Assembly (NCBI GenBank): GCA_002698425.1
Contig: NZXU01000021.1
Location: forward strand, 5,421-69,420
Direction of reading: 5' to 3'
From: Ahrensia sp.
GTDB taxonomy: Bacteria > Pseudomonadota > Alphaproteobacteria > Rhizobiales > Rhizobiaceae
DNA: 64,000 bases
Shown here: positions 18,435 to 27,217 of the stretch, one piece after another
Layout: every line of letters starts with the position of its first letter
Numbering within the stretch: position 1 is the stretch's first letter
Notes under the pieces: generated by a model
The model's database searches: none
Seen by the model: only the letters and a program-made list of their open reading frames with translations
Told to the model about the DNA's origin: nothing
Position numbers and translations under genes: made by a program

Positions 18435-20039
18435 ATGGACGGCAAGACGAAACGCATATTGGCCATCGGCCTCGACGCTTTCGAAGTCGGTCTCCTCACG
18501 GAATTCGCGGGCGAAGGGCGGTTTCCGAATTTCGACCGGCTTGCCGCGCAATCCGCCTTCTTCCGGCTTGATCACGACGAGCGCGCCCGCTTCACCGGGC
18601 TCGGCTGGGAGCATTTCTCGACCGCGAAGGGGCCGGAGGACCAAAAGCGCTGGTCGGCGGTCACGTTCGATCCCGCGGATTACTCGATATCCCAGCCGCA
18701 GACACCGAACCCGCCCTTCCTGGCGGGACACGACATCCCGACGGTCGTGTTCGACCTGCCCTATTTCGATCTCGACGCCGCGCCCCATGCGCGGGGCGTC
18801 TCGAGCTGGGGGGCGCACGATCCCGGCACGGAGGCCCGTTCGCGGCCCGACGGGTTGCGCGACGAGATCGACCGGCGGTTCGGCCCCTATCCGGCCCCGG
18901 ACTGGATCTACGGGCTGAGCTGGCCGTCGGCGGAGAAGACGCGCGCGGCGGGTGATGCGCTGCGCAAGGCCGTCGGCCTGCGCTGCGAGATCACACGCTG
19001 GCTGCTGGAGGAACGGCTGCCCGACTGGCAGCTGGCGATCTCCGTGGTCTCGGAAACCCATTCGGCGATCGAGCAATTCTGGCACGGCGCCGATGCCGAT
19101 CATCCGCTGAACGGGATCGACTCCGCGCCCCATGCCCGCGCGGCGCTGATCTCGGTCTACGAGGCAGTCGACGCCTTTGTCGGGACGATGATGGACGCGT
19201 TCCCGGACGCGACGCTGGTGGTGTTCTCGATGCACGGCATGGGCGCGAATACCTCCGACCTGCCGGCGATGTTCCTGCTGCCCGAACTGCTCTACCGCCG
19301 CGCCTTCAAAAAGCCCTATGCGCGGGACCGGAACTGGCCGTCGCGGCTGGCGGACGGGACGCCGCTGTTTGCCAAGGACGACGGCTGGGACAAGGCGATG
19401 CGCAAAATCGTGCCGTGGCCGGACCCCAACCGGGGGACCGTCGCGCGGCTCAGGCGGTTGCTCGGCGGACGTTCGAACCCGCCGGCCGACGCAAAAGTCG
19501 GCAATATCGGCTGGATGCCGGCGGCGCGCTATTCGCCCTTCTGGCCCGACATGCCGGCCTTCGCCTTTCCGGCCTATTACGACGCCTGGGTGCGGCTGAA
19601 CCTGAAGGGCCGGGAGCGTTCCGGCCTCGTCGCCGCGGAAGACTACGAAGCCGAGCGCGACGCGATCTGTGCGCTCCTGTCGGAATGCCGCGACCCGGTC
19701 GGCGGCCATGCCGTGGTCGAGACAATCAGCTTTCCCGACAAGGACCCTTACGCGATCGGCCCCACCGAAGCCGACATCTATGTGAGCTTCGCGCCGCGCA
19801 CGACCGGGTTGTCGCATCCCGAGCTCGGCACGGTCGGGCCGGTGCCCTATCGCAGGACCGGCGGCCATACCGGCAAATGGGGGGCGCTTTACGCCATGGG
19901 CGAGGCCATCGCGCCCGGCGACCGGGGAACGGCAAACGCCTTCGATGTCGCGCAGACCATCATCGCCCTGACCGGCGGAACGGCCAGGGCGGGCCTGAGC
20001 GGACAGCCGCTGACGGCGCGGCTCTTCGAGACCGCGTGA
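18435..20039 (+). CDS. Alkaline-phosphatase-superfamily (type I phosphodiesterase) protein
   Basis: The 534-aa protein opens with AIGLDAFEVGLLTEFAGEGR, the metal-binding Asp motif of type I phosphodiesterase/nucleotide pyrophosphatase proteins. The nucleophile region is likely Thr in FTGLGWEHFSTAKG. ETHSAIEQFWHGADADHPLN resembles the WH...D..HP motif. A later metal motif usually written S-D-H-G reads SMHGMGANTSD here, with Met in place of one Asp ligand. The C-terminus has YRRTGGHTGKWGALYAMGEA. No signal peptide is seen. It lies 13 bases after puuB and 40 bases before a GT25 glycosyltransferase, so glycan or lipid modification is possible. The substrate is unknown. Confidence 0.72.
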   Translation: MDGKTKRILAIGLDAFEVGLLTEFAGEGRFPNFDRLAAQSAFFRLDHDERARFTGLGWEHFSTAKGPEDQKRWSAVTFDPADYSISQPQTPNPPFLAGHDIPTVVFDLPYFDLDAAPHARGVSSWGAHDPGTEARSRPDGLRDEIDRRFGPYPAPDWIYGLSWPSAEKTRAAGDALRKAVGLRCEITRWLLEERLPDWQLAISVVSETHSAIEQFWHGADADHPLNGIDSAPHARAALISVYEAVDAFVGTMMDAFPDATLVVFSMHGMGANTSDLPAMFLLPELLYRRAFKKPYARDRNWPSRLADGTPLFAKDDGWDKAMRKIVPWPDPNRGTVARLRRLLGGRSNPPADAKVGNIGWMPAARYSPFWPDMPAFAFPAYYDAWVRLNLKGRERSGLVAAEDYEAERDAICALLSECRDPVGGHAVVETISFPDKDPYAIGPTEADIYVSFAPRTTGLSHPELGTVGPVPYRRTGGHTGKWGALYAMGEAIAPGDRGTANAFDVAQTIIALTGGTARAGLSGQPLTARLFETA

Positions 20040-20079
20040 CCGGGCTTTTTCCGCTTCCGCCGCATGCGGCCGCCGCGGC

Positions 20080-20811
20080 ATGCCGATGAGCGCGTGGCCG
20101 ATCTTCGTCCTGTCGCTGGACGACGCCGCGGCGCGCAGGGCGCGGCTCGTCGGCCAACTCCAGGCGCTCGGCCTCGGCTTCGAGATCGTCAGCGCCATAG
20201 ACGGCCGGGCCGGACTTTCCGAACGCCACGAGGCGATGATCGACCGGGCGGCGGCGCGGGCCAATCTCGGACGCTACATGGCCGATACCGAATATGCCTG
20301 CGCGCTATCCCATCACCTTATTTACCGGCGCGTTCGCGACGAAGGGCTTGCCGGCGCGGTGGTGCTGGAGGACGACGCGATCCTGTTGCCCCACTTCGCC
20401 GGGTTCATGGCCCAACGGGCCTATGAAAAGGCGGAGCTGATCGCGCTCGATCACTGGTTCGGCAGGATCTGGCGGTTTTCCGGAGCAAGGCTGACGGGGA
20501 CGGTGCGCGCCGGCAGGCTCTCGCTCCTGCCCTGCCTGACGACCGGCTATTCGATATCGGCGGCCGGCTGCGCCTTCATGATCGGGAACTCGCTGCCAAT
20601 CGGCCGGACCGCCGACTGGCCCTGCGACATCAGGAAGATCGGGGCGCGCGCGGCTTTTCCGAGGATCGTCGATCACGATCCGATCGAGCCGGGCGGTTCC
20701 CTCATGGAGGACCAGCGCCGTGCGCTGCGCCGCAATGGGGCGGCCACAAGGCGCGAGGAAAGCGGCCTCCGGCGATGGCTCGTCAAGCGCGCATCGCGCA
20801 AGATTTCCTAG
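20080..20811 (+). CDS. Glycosyltransferase family 25 protein
   Basis: The 243-aa protein begins WPIFVLSLDDAAARRARLVG, the GT25 N-terminal pattern (VxSLxxxxxRR). It then has FEIVSAIDGR, EYACALSHHLIYRRV (ACxLSH motif), VVLEDDAILLP (the LEDD motif expected to bind metal and nucleotide sugar) and CLTTGYSISAAGCAFMI. GT25 enzymes, such as those of LPS biosynthesis, transfer sugars from UDP donors at the cytoplasmic face of the inner membrane. The start may be ATG 20080 or ATG 20086; neither has a clear ribosome-binding site, which suggests translation linked to the phosphodiesterase-like gene upstream. Confidence 0.85.
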   Translation: MPMSAWPIFVLSLDDAAARRARLVGQLQALGLGFEIVSAIDGRAGLSERHEAMIDRAAARANLGRYMADTEYACALSHHLIYRRVRDEGLAGAVVLEDDAILLPHFAGFMAQRAYEKAELIALDHWFGRIWRFSGARLTGTVRAGRLSLLPCLTTGYSISAAGCAFMIGNSLPIGRTADWPCDIRKIGARAAFPRIVDHDPIEPGGSLMEDQRRALRRNGAATRREESGLRRWLVKRASRKIS

Positions 20812-20820
20812 GGCGGCCGG

Positions 20821-21354
20821 TCAGGCCGCGCCGATCAGCGAGGCGACCCGTTCGAGGACCAGGCGGCGTTCCTCCGGCTCGAGAATGGCGGTGCCGAAAA
20901 CGTTTTGCGCCCGCATCCCTTCCAGGACGAGGAACAGGACGAGGATCGCGCCGACATCCTTGCCTCCGGCCTTCATCCGGTCAACGAGTTCGCGATTGAA
21001 GGCCTTGACCGGGGCGAGCAGGGACGGGTCCTCGGCGAGCGCCGCCAGCAGGCCCGACGAACTCGGCGTCTCCTGCTCCAGTTTCGCGGCGGTGAGATCG
21101 AGATAGCGCAGCGGCAGGTTACGGTCCTCGCCTTCCGTCGCCTCCTCCAGGCGGGTGCGGAACTCGTTCATGTATTTCTCGACCAGCGCCTTCATCAGCG
21201 CGGCCTTGTTGGGGAAATTATAAAGCAGCCCGCCCTTCGATACGCCGGCGCAGGCCGCGACCGCATCGAGCGACAGATGCGCCGCGCCCTGGCGGAACGC
21301 CAGATCGGACGCCGCCTCCAGTATTTTTTCCCGGGATGTTTCGCCCCGCGCCAT
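20821..21354 (-). CDS. TetR/AcrR-family repressor, likely of the adjacent RND operon
   Basis: The 177-aa protein has an N-terminal HTH (ILEAASDLAFRQGAAHLSLD, then VAACAGVSKGGLLYNFPNKA) and a helical C-terminal ligand domain with a TetR_C_36-like ending (GVRAQNVFG-like stretch, LVLERVASLIGAA). It is divergent from the efflux genes, and a 16-bp palindrome lies between the two starts, so it probably represses both itself and the pump and is released by a pump substrate. Its 3' end is only 9 bases from the convergent GT25 stop. Confidence 0.88.
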   Translation of the reverse strand: MARGETSREKILEAASDLAFRQGAAHLSLDAVAACAGVSKGGLLYNFPNKAALMKALVEKYMNEFRTRLEEATEGEDRNLPLRYLDLTAAKLEQETPSSSGLLAALAEDPSLLAPVKAFNRELVDRMKAGGKDVGAILVLFLVLEGMRAQNVFGTAILEPEERRLVLERVASLIGAA

Positions 21355-21366
21355 TCACGCCTCCCA

Positions 21367-21396
21367 TTGACTTTACCGTCCAGACGGTACAGTAAT
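21367..21396 (+). promoter_or_regulatory. RND operon promoter with TetR operator in the spacer
   Basis: TTGACT (21367-21372) is a good -35 box. The palindrome TACCGTC-CA-GACGGTA (21374-21389) fills the spacer, and AGTAAT (21391-21396) is the likely -10 region. A TetR dimer on this site would exclude RNA polymerase. The palindrome is 20 bases upstream of the tetR start codon on the other strand. Confidence 0.7.
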
Positions 21397-21471
21397 CTAT
21401 TTCATTCCGCAACAGCACCGCGGCGCCACATCTGTGACCGCCGAAATGACGACACTGGACGACATCCTTCC

Positions 21472-22596
21472 ATGATCAAGAGATTCATCATCGCAATCAT
21501 CCTTCTCGTCCTTGTCGGCGGCGGGCTGGTCGGCTTCAACATGTTCCGCGATCAGGCGATGCAGGACTTCTTCGCCACGATGCAGCGCCCGCCGGTCGCC
21601 GTTTCGACGACCGAGGTCGAGGCCGTCTCCTGGGAACCGGAAATCCGCGCGATCGGCACGGTCAACGCGGCGAACGGCGTCGACCTGACGACCGAGGTGG
21701 CCGGCGTGGTCAAGGAAATACAGTTCGAGGCCAACCAGTCGGTCGCGCAGGGCGACGTGCTGGTGCGGCTCGACGACGAGGTGCAGCGGGCCGATCTCGC
21801 GGCGGCGCAGTCCGAACTCGATCTCAACGAACAGGCGCTGCAGCGCGCGAAGGAATTGCAGGAGCGCGGCGTCGGTTCGCAGTCGACGCTGGACGCCGCG
21901 CAGGCCGCGGCGACGGCTTCCACGTCGCAGGTGACGAAGCTCCAGGCGGTGGTCAACCAGAAGCAGTTGCGCGCGCCCTTCGACGGCACGATCGGCATCC
22001 CGCAGATCGATCTCGGCGAATATGTCTCGCCCGGGCAGGTGGTGGCGACGCTGCAGAATCTCGACACGATGCACGCCAATTTCACCGTGCCGGAACAGCA
22101 ATTCTCCGTGCTGGAGATCGGCCAGCCGGTGCGCCTCGGCCTGGCGGAAGACAATCTGCCCTTTACCGGCAAGATCACCGGCATCGATCCGAAAATCGAT
22201 CCGGCGACGCGGCTCGTCTCGGTGCGCGCCGAGATCTCCAATCCGGGCGGCAATCTCAATCCGGGCCAGTTCGTGCGGGTGCGCGTCGCGCTGCCGGTCG
22301 AGGACGATGTCATCATCATCCCGCAGACTGCGCTCGTGGCGAGCCTTTACGGCGACTATGTCTACCGGATCAAGACGACGCCCGCCGAGGGCGATGACGA
22401 GGCGCAGCCGGCGGTGACGGTCGAACAGGTCTTCGTCAAACCCGGCCGGCGCTCCGACGGCACGGTCGAGATCGTCGAAGGGCTGACAGCCGGCGACGAG
22501 GTGGTCAATGCCGGCCAGAACCGGCTCTCCAACGGCGCCCGCGTCACCGTCAACAACGAGGTCCAGCCGGTGCTGGAAAAGGATGGCGCGCAATGA
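21472..22596 (+). CDS. RND efflux periplasmic adaptor (membrane fusion protein)
   Basis: The 374-aa protein starts with a single membrane anchor (FIIAIILLVLVGGGLVGFNM), then a barrel-sandwich domain (AIGTVNAANGVDLTTEVAGV), a coiled-coil hairpin (about 110-165, QSELDLNEQALQRAKELQER), the second lipoyl half (LRAPFDGTIGIPQIDLGEYV) and beta-barrel and membrane-proximal domains. No lipobox is seen. It links the inner-membrane pump to an outer-membrane channel, which is not encoded here. Its stop overlaps the pump start as ATGA. The frame is open far upstream, but that part is antisense to tetR. Confidence 0.92.
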   Translation: MIKRFIIAIILLVLVGGGLVGFNMFRDQAMQDFFATMQRPPVAVSTTEVEAVSWEPEIRAIGTVNAANGVDLTTEVAGVVKEIQFEANQSVAQGDVLVRLDDEVQRADLAAAQSELDLNEQALQRAKELQERGVGSQSTLDAAQAAATASTSQVTKLQAVVNQKQLRAPFDGTIGIPQIDLGEYVSPGQVVATLQNLDTMHANFTVPEQQFSVLEIGQPVRLGLAEDNLPFTGKITGIDPKIDPATRLVSVRAEISNPGGNLNPGQFVRVRVALPVEDDVIIIPQTALVASLYGDYVYRIKTTPAEGDDEAQPAVTVEQVFVKPGRRSDGTVEIVEGLTAGDEVVNAGQNRLSNGARVTVNNEVQPVLEKDGAQ

Positions 22597-25500
22597 ACAT
22601 TTCAGCGCTCTTCATCCGGCGGCCGGTCCTTTCGACCGTCTTCGCCTTCCTGATCCTGCTGATCGGCTTCCAGGGCATCTTCAACCTCGCCGTGCGCGAA
22701 TATCCGGAGGTCGAGGAAACCGTGATCACGGTGACGACGGTCTATCCGGGCGCGTCGCCGGACCTGATCCAGGGCTTCGTGACCTCCCCCATCGCGGCGG
22801 CGGTCGCGACGACGGAGAATATCGACTACGTGACGTCGCAGAGCCGGCCCTCGGCCAGCGTCGTGACCGTGCAGATGAAGCTCGGTTCGGATCCGGACGT
22901 CGCGCTGACCGAGGTGATGTCGAAGGTCCAGCAGGTCCGCGGGCAATTGCCCTCGGATGCGGAGGACCCGACCATCGTCAAGGGCACGGGCCAGCAATTC
23001 GCGATCATGTATCTCGCGGTGCAGAATCCGAACATGACGGCGGAGCAGCTCACCGAATATATCGAACGGGTGATTCGGCCGCGCATGTCGACGATCGAGG
23101 GCGTGGCTGAAATCCAGATCATGGGCGCGGCGAACTATTCGATGCGCGTCTGGATCGATCCGGTGCGGCTGGCGGCGCGCGGCGTCACCGCCGCCGAGGT
23201 GGTCGGGGCGATCAACCAGGCGAACTTCCTGTCGGCCCCCGGCAAGACCAAGAACGAATATGTCACCTATTCGATCACGACGGAGACGACGCTGCGCACG
23301 CCCGAGGCGTTCGGCGCGCTGCCGCTGACCTCGTCGGGCGACGAAGTGGTGCGGCTGCGCGACGTGGCCGATGTGGAACTGGCCGCCGAAAGCACCGACA
23401 CGGTGGTCAATTTCAACGGCGAGCCGGGCACCTTCATCGGCATCTTCCCGACGCCGGCGGCAAACCCGCTGGATACGGCGGACGCGGTGATCGCCGAACT
23501 GCCAGCCATCCAGGCGAGCCTTCCGCTCGGCATGGAGATGAGGATGGTCTACAACGCCACCGAAGCGATCAGCGCCTCCATCGAGGAGGTGTTCAAGACG
23601 ATCGGCGAGGCGGTGGCGATCGTCATCGTGGTGATCCTGCTGTTCCTCGGCTCGTTCCGGTCGGTGCTGATGCCGATCGTGACGATCCCGCTGTCGCTGA
23701 TCGGTGTCTGCGGCCTGCTGCTCGGCATGGGCTACTCGATCAACCTCCTGTCGCTTCTGGCGATGGTGCTGGCGATCGGCCTCGTGGTCGACGACGCCAT
23801 CGTGGTGGTGGAGAACATCCACCGACATATCGAGGAAGGGCTTTCGCCGCGCCAGGCGGCCTTTACCGGCATGCGCGAAATCTCGGGCGCGATCGTCGCC
23901 ATGACGGTGACGCTGGCGGCCGTCTTCGCGCCGCTCGCCTTCACCGGCGGGCTGACCGGCTCGCTGTTCAAGGAGTTCGCGTTCACGCTGGCCGGCGCGG
24001 TCATGATCTCCGGCGTCGTCGCGCTGACGATCACGCCGGCGATGAGCGCCCGCCTGCTCGCGCATTCGGACAGCCGCTTCCAGGCCTTTGTCGACCGCAC
24101 CTTCGCGCGGCTGGAAAATTTCTACGAACGCATCGTCGGCGGTTCGCTGAAATACCGCGCGGTAACTCTCCTGATCGTCGTCACGCTGGTGTCGCTGACC
24201 GGCTATCTGTTCGTGAAGACATCGACCGAACTGGCGCCCGAGGAAGACCGCGGCGCGCTGTTCTCGCTGATCACCGCGCCGCGCTACGCGACGACCGACT
24301 ACACCCAGCGCTATGTCGACTCGATGCGCGACAAGACGAAGGACCTTCCCGAACTGAAGGCGAATTTCTCGATCGCCGGGTTCGGCGGCCAGACAAACAG
24401 CGGCATCGCGGTCTGGTCGTTCAAGGACTGGAGCGAGCGCGACCGTTCGCAAAAAGAACTGCAGGGCGACATCCAGGCGCGGCTTTCCTCGGTGACCGGC
24501 GTCGAGGCGCTGGTCTTCGCGCCGCCCTCGCTGCCGGGCGCCGGCGGCGGGTTGCCGATCTCGGTGATCATCCAGTCGACCGGCGATCCGAGCCAGGTCT
24601 ACGAGGTGGCCGAGGAAATCCGCCAGAAGGCGCAGGCCTCCGGCCGCTTCATCGTCGTCCAGAACTCTCTCGCCTTCGACGCACCGCAGGTGACGGTGTC
24701 GGTGGACCGCGAGCGCGCGGCGGCGCTGAACATTCCGGCGAGCCAGGTCGGCACGACGCTCGGCGTTCTCGTCGGCGGCGGCGCGGTCGCCCAGTTCGAC
24801 CGCGATTCCAACTCCTACGACGTGATCACCCAGGTGCCGCGCGACTATCGCGAGAACCCGGAGAGCCTCGGCGGCTTCTTCGTGCGCTCTTCGACCGGCG
24901 AAATGGTGCCGCTGTCGGCGGTGACTTCGGTCGAGACCGCCGCCTCGCCCGCCTCGATCGAGCAGTTCAACCAGCTCAATTCCGCGACGATCGCGGCGCT
25001 GCCGCTGCCCAACGTAACCACCGGCGACGGGCTGCAGACCATCGAGGAGATCGCGCAGGAGGTTCTGCCGGACGGGTTCTTCGTCGACTATTCCGGCCAG
25101 TCGCGGCTGGAAAAGGAACAGGGCAACACGATCCTGATCGCCTTCGCCATGGCGGTGGTGGTGATCTACCTGGTGCTGGCGGCGCAGTTCGAGAGCTTCC
25201 GCGATCCGCTGATCATCATGATGGCGGTGCCGCTGTCGATCTTCGGCGCGATCGTGCCGCTCAATCTCGGCCTCGGCACGCTCAACATCTACACCCAGAT
25301 CGGACTGATCACGCTGATCGGCCTGATCACCAAGCACGGCATCCTGCTGGTCGAGTTCGCCAACCAGCAGCGCGAACATCAGGGCCTGTCGCGCATGGAC
25401 GCCATCATCGCCTCCGCCAAGGTGCGGCTGCGGCCGATCCTGATGACCACGGCGGCGATGTCCCTCGGCGTCGTGCCGCTGATCCTGTCATCGGGGGCCG

Positions 25501-25664
25501 GCGCGGCGGCGCGCTATTCGATGGGTCTCGTGATCTTCTCCGGCATCCTGATCGGCACGCTGTTCACGCTCTTCGTCGTGCCGATGTTCTACACCTTCAT
25601 CTCCGCCCGCGAACTTCGCCAGGAAGCGGAGGATGAAGCCGCCACGGCGCCGGTGCACGCATGA
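22593..25664 (+). CDS. RND multidrug efflux permease
   Basis: This 1023-aa AcrB-type transporter has 12 membrane helices in two repeats. The proton-relay Asp pair is in GLVVDDAIVVVENIHRHIEE. The N-terminus MNISALFIRRPVLSTVFAFL and porter-domain motifs such as VYPGASPDLIQGFVTSPI are those of the HAE1/MexF/MdtB-like branch. The second half has LAAQFESFRDPLIIMMAVPL and GLITKHGILLVEFANQ. It exports drugs or other amphiphiles from the inner membrane and periplasm together with the adaptor. It overlaps the upstream and downstream genes by 4 bases each, so the operon is adaptor-pump-XRE. The substrate cannot be read from the sequence. Confidence 0.94.
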   Translation: MNISALFIRRPVLSTVFAFLILLIGFQGIFNLAVREYPEVEETVITVTTVYPGASPDLIQGFVTSPIAAAVATTENIDYVTSQSRPSASVVTVQMKLGSDPDVALTEVMSKVQQVRGQLPSDAEDPTIVKGTGQQFAIMYLAVQNPNMTAEQLTEYIERVIRPRMSTIEGVAEIQIMGAANYSMRVWIDPVRLAARGVTAAEVVGAINQANFLSAPGKTKNEYVTYSITTETTLRTPEAFGALPLTSSGDEVVRLRDVADVELAAESTDTVVNFNGEPGTFIGIFPTPAANPLDTADAVIAELPAIQASLPLGMEMRMVYNATEAISASIEEVFKTIGEAVAIVIVVILLFLGSFRSVLMPIVTIPLSLIGVCGLLLGMGYSINLLSLLAMVLAIGLVVDDAIVVVENIHRHIEEGLSPRQAAFTGMREISGAIVAMTVTLAAVFAPLAFTGGLTGSLFKEFAFTLAGAVMISGVVALTITPAMSARLLAHSDSRFQAFVDRTFARLENFYERIVGGSLKYRAVTLLIVVTLVSLTGYLFVKTSTELAPEEDRGALFSLITAPRYATTDYTQRYVDSMRDKTKDLPELKANFSIAGFGGQTNSGIAVWSFKDWSERDRSQKELQGDIQARLSSVTGVEALVFAPPSLPGAGGGLPISVIIQSTGDPSQVYEVAEEIRQKAQASGRFIVVQNSLAFDAPQVTVSVDRERAAALNIPASQVGTTLGVLVGGGAVAQFDRDSNSYDVITQVPRDYRENPESLGGFFVRSSTGEMVPLSAVTSVETAASPASIEQFNQLNSATIAALPLPNVTTGDGLQTIEEIAQEVLPDGFFVDYSGQSRLEKEQGNTILIAFAMAVVVIYLVLAAQFESFRDPLIIMMAVPLSIFGAIVPLNLGLGTLNIYTQIGLITLIGLITKHGILLVEFANQQREHQGLSRMDAIIASAKVRLRPILMTTAAMSLGVVPLILSSGAGAAARYSMGLVIFSGILIGTLFTLFVVPMFYTFISARELRQEAEDEAATAPVHA

Positions 25665-25978
25665 CGCGGCGCCGGGGCTTCCTTCCGAGCTTCGACTGGG
25701 AGCGCGAAGAGGCGCGCTCCGGCGAAGACGCGCCGACGATCACGCCGGCGCAATGCCGCATGGCGCGGGCCGGCATCGTCATGTCGGTGCGCGACCTGGC
25801 GCGGCTGGCCGATGTCTCGGGGCTGGCGGTCACCCGCTTCGAGAACGGCAACACGGATTGCCCGGAGATCATCGTGCGGCGGTTCCGGCGCATCCTCGAA
25901 TCGCGCGGCGCGCGCTTCGTCTCCGGGCCGAAAGGCGAAGGGGTGAAGATCGAGGGGCGACCCGGGGCGAGCGGATAG
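25661..25978 (+). CDS. XRE-family HTH regulator in the RND operon
   Basis: The 105-aa protein has an N-terminal extension of about 25 residues with GFLPSFDWEREEARSG, then a Cro/CI-type HTH: TPAQCRMARAGIVMSVRDLA, followed by RLADVSGLAVTRFENGNTDC. It ends with a short tail like those of alphaproteobacterial XRE regulators that are fused to nothing else (FVSGPKGEGVKIE). It overlaps the pump gene by ATGA, so it is made with the pump. It may report pump expression to another promoter or give feedback; its target is unknown. Confidence 0.82.
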   Translation: MTRRRGFLPSFDWEREEARSGEDAPTITPAQCRMARAGIVMSVRDLARLADVSGLAVTRFENGNTDCPEIIVRRFRRILESRGARFVSGPKGEGVKIEGRPGASG

Positions 25979-25996
25979 AGCCTTTCATCGTGCAGC

Positions 25997-26029
25997 AAAA
26001 AGCCCGCCCCTTTCGAGGCGGGCTTTTTT
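25997..26029. terminator. Strong bidirectional terminator
   Basis: AAAAAGCCCGCC pairs with GGCGGGCTTTTT around CCTTTCGA. The stem is flanked by A and T runs on both sides, so it ends the RND operon from the left and the YiaA/B-like gene from the right. Confidence 0.88.
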
Positions 26030-26044
26030 ATCGGCGCCGCGCGA

Positions 26045-26305
26045 TCAGTCCTTGGAAACATATTCCGACAGGATCTTCTCGTTCTTGGCCTTCTCGATCC
26101 GGTTGACGGTCTCGTCGGCGATGTGCTGGTCCATGCGGAACTTGACCAGGTTCACCAGGCTGGCGGTGAGCAGCAGGATGCCCATGGCCCAGTAACCCTT
26201 GGTGGCGAGGTTGATCGGGGCCAGCCACAGCGACAGGCCGAGCATGACATAGGCGGCGGCAACGGCGGCGGCGTTGAAGGTGATGTAGACCGAATTATTC
26301 TGCAT
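26045..26305 (-). CDS. YiaA/YiaB-type two-helix inner-membrane protein
   Basis: The 86-aa protein begins MQNNSVYITFNAAAVAAAYV, with two membrane helices (about residues 9-30 and 37-55). The linking region WLAPINLATKGYWAMGIL matches the 'W...L..KGxY' pattern of YiaA/B proteins, and a charged tail (DETVNRIEKAKNEKILSEYV) follows. The function of the family is unknown. It follows the PspA-like gene on the same strand, 46 bases downstream, and is probably in the same envelope-stress unit. Confidence 0.75.
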   Translation of the reverse strand: MQNNSVYITFNAAAVAAAYVMLGLSLWLAPINLATKGYWAMGILLLTASLVNLVKFRMDQHIADETVNRIEKAKNEKILSEYVSKD

Positions 26306-26351
26306 TTTAATTACTCCCGATTGCGTCTTTCGACTGGTTAGTCTGCGAAAG

Positions 26352-27029
26352 TTAAGATTCTTCTTTCAGGCGAGCGAGTATATCGGCCGCCGTATGCTTT
26401 GTGCGGGGGCCGTGACCGGCCTCGGCGAGACGGTCGCGCAACGAACGGTGCTCGAGGTCGTCGTCGATCTCGTCGAGCATGCGGCTTTCCTCGAAGGGGT
26501 CGTCCCGCTCGAGGATGCGGTCGAGCAGCGACTGCGCCTCGCGGATGGAGGTGTCGTTGCCGATCGAGCGGTTGAGCTTCTTCTGGGCGCGCTGCTCGGC
26601 ATCGATGGCGCGGGCCTGGATCATGCCCTGGCGCAGATCGACGATGCGGCGATGGGTACGCTCGACCGACAGGCGCATGTGCGCCGCCTTTTGCGACAGG
26701 CGCTCGACCGTCTTGTCGCGGGTCTCGCGCTCGTTTTCGAGTTCGGCGATCGCGGCGGCCGCGTCGCGGGCCAGATCCTCGTTGCCGGCGGATAGCGCGC
26801 TTTTCGTGCGCGCCTCCAGATCGGCGACGCGCGCCTTGAGCTGGTCGAGGCTGCGCCGCTCGTTGCGTTCGCGCAGGATCAGCGCGGCAAGCGTTTCCTT
26901 GGCGGCGGCGAGCGCGGCCTCGGATTCGCGGATCTTCTGTTCCAGCAGGTCGACCGCGTATCGGTCGCGAAGCTGCTCTTCGGCACGGGCGCCGGCGCCC
27001 TCGAATAAAGTCCTTATGACAGCGAACAT
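26352..27029 (-). CDS. PspA/IM30-family envelope-stress protein
   Basis: This 225-aa protein is almost entirely coiled coil: MFAVIRTLFEGAGARAEEQL, then YAVDLLEQKIRESEAALAAA, long heptads through residue 150, and a C-terminal acidic part (DDPFEESRMLDEIDDDLEHR). PspA/IM30 proteins polymerise on damaged inner membrane and maintain the proton gradient. This one is of the alphaproteobacterial branch. The start is at 27029; a longer form to 27140 would read through the regulator binding sites. Three operators upstream suggest control by the divergent TetR protein rather than by a PspF-sigma54 system, for which I see no site. Confidence 0.82.
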   Translation of the reverse strand: MFAVIRTLFEGAGARAEEQLRDRYAVDLLEQKIRESEAALAAAKETLAALILRERNERRSLDQLKARVADLEARTKSALSAGNEDLARDAAAAIAELENERETRDKTVERLSQKAAHMRLSVERTHRRIVDLRQGMIQARAIDAEQRAQKKLNRSIGNDTSIREAQSLLDRILERDDPFEESRMLDEIDDDLEHRSLRDRLAEAGHGPRTKHTAADILARLKEES

Positions 27030-27076
27030 GATGCTCTCCCCTGTTTCGCGGACATTACGAACCCGGCCTCGATAAT

Positions 27077-27147
27077 TTGAACCGTGTTCAAAAATGACCA
27101 TACAGGAATTTGAACATCGTTCAAGAACTTTTTTGAACATTGTTCAC
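27077..27147. promoter_or_regulatory. Three TetR-type operators, consensus TTGAAC-N3-GTTCAA
   Basis: Two perfect 15-bp palindromes, TTGAACCGTGTTCAA (27077-27091) and TTGAACATCGTTCAA (27110-27124), and one with a single changed base, TTGAACATTGTTCAC (27133-27147), lie between the divergent pspA-like and tetR genes. The centres are 33 and 23 bases apart. The repeat of one palindrome three times makes regulator binding nearly certain; that the adjacent TetR protein is the binder is inference. Confidence 0.8.
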
Positions 27148-27217
27148 GGCGCCGGAATCGTGGTAAATGTCTGCCCTTCCGTCCGACGCGGACGGAGCAG
27201 GACGAAAGGATGTTGAC

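Noticed and set aside
22602..25379. Minus-strand open frame of 925 codons opposite the RND pump
   Set aside because: It is rich in Arg, His and Asp with no recognisable fold, and the plus strand encodes a full-length RND permease.
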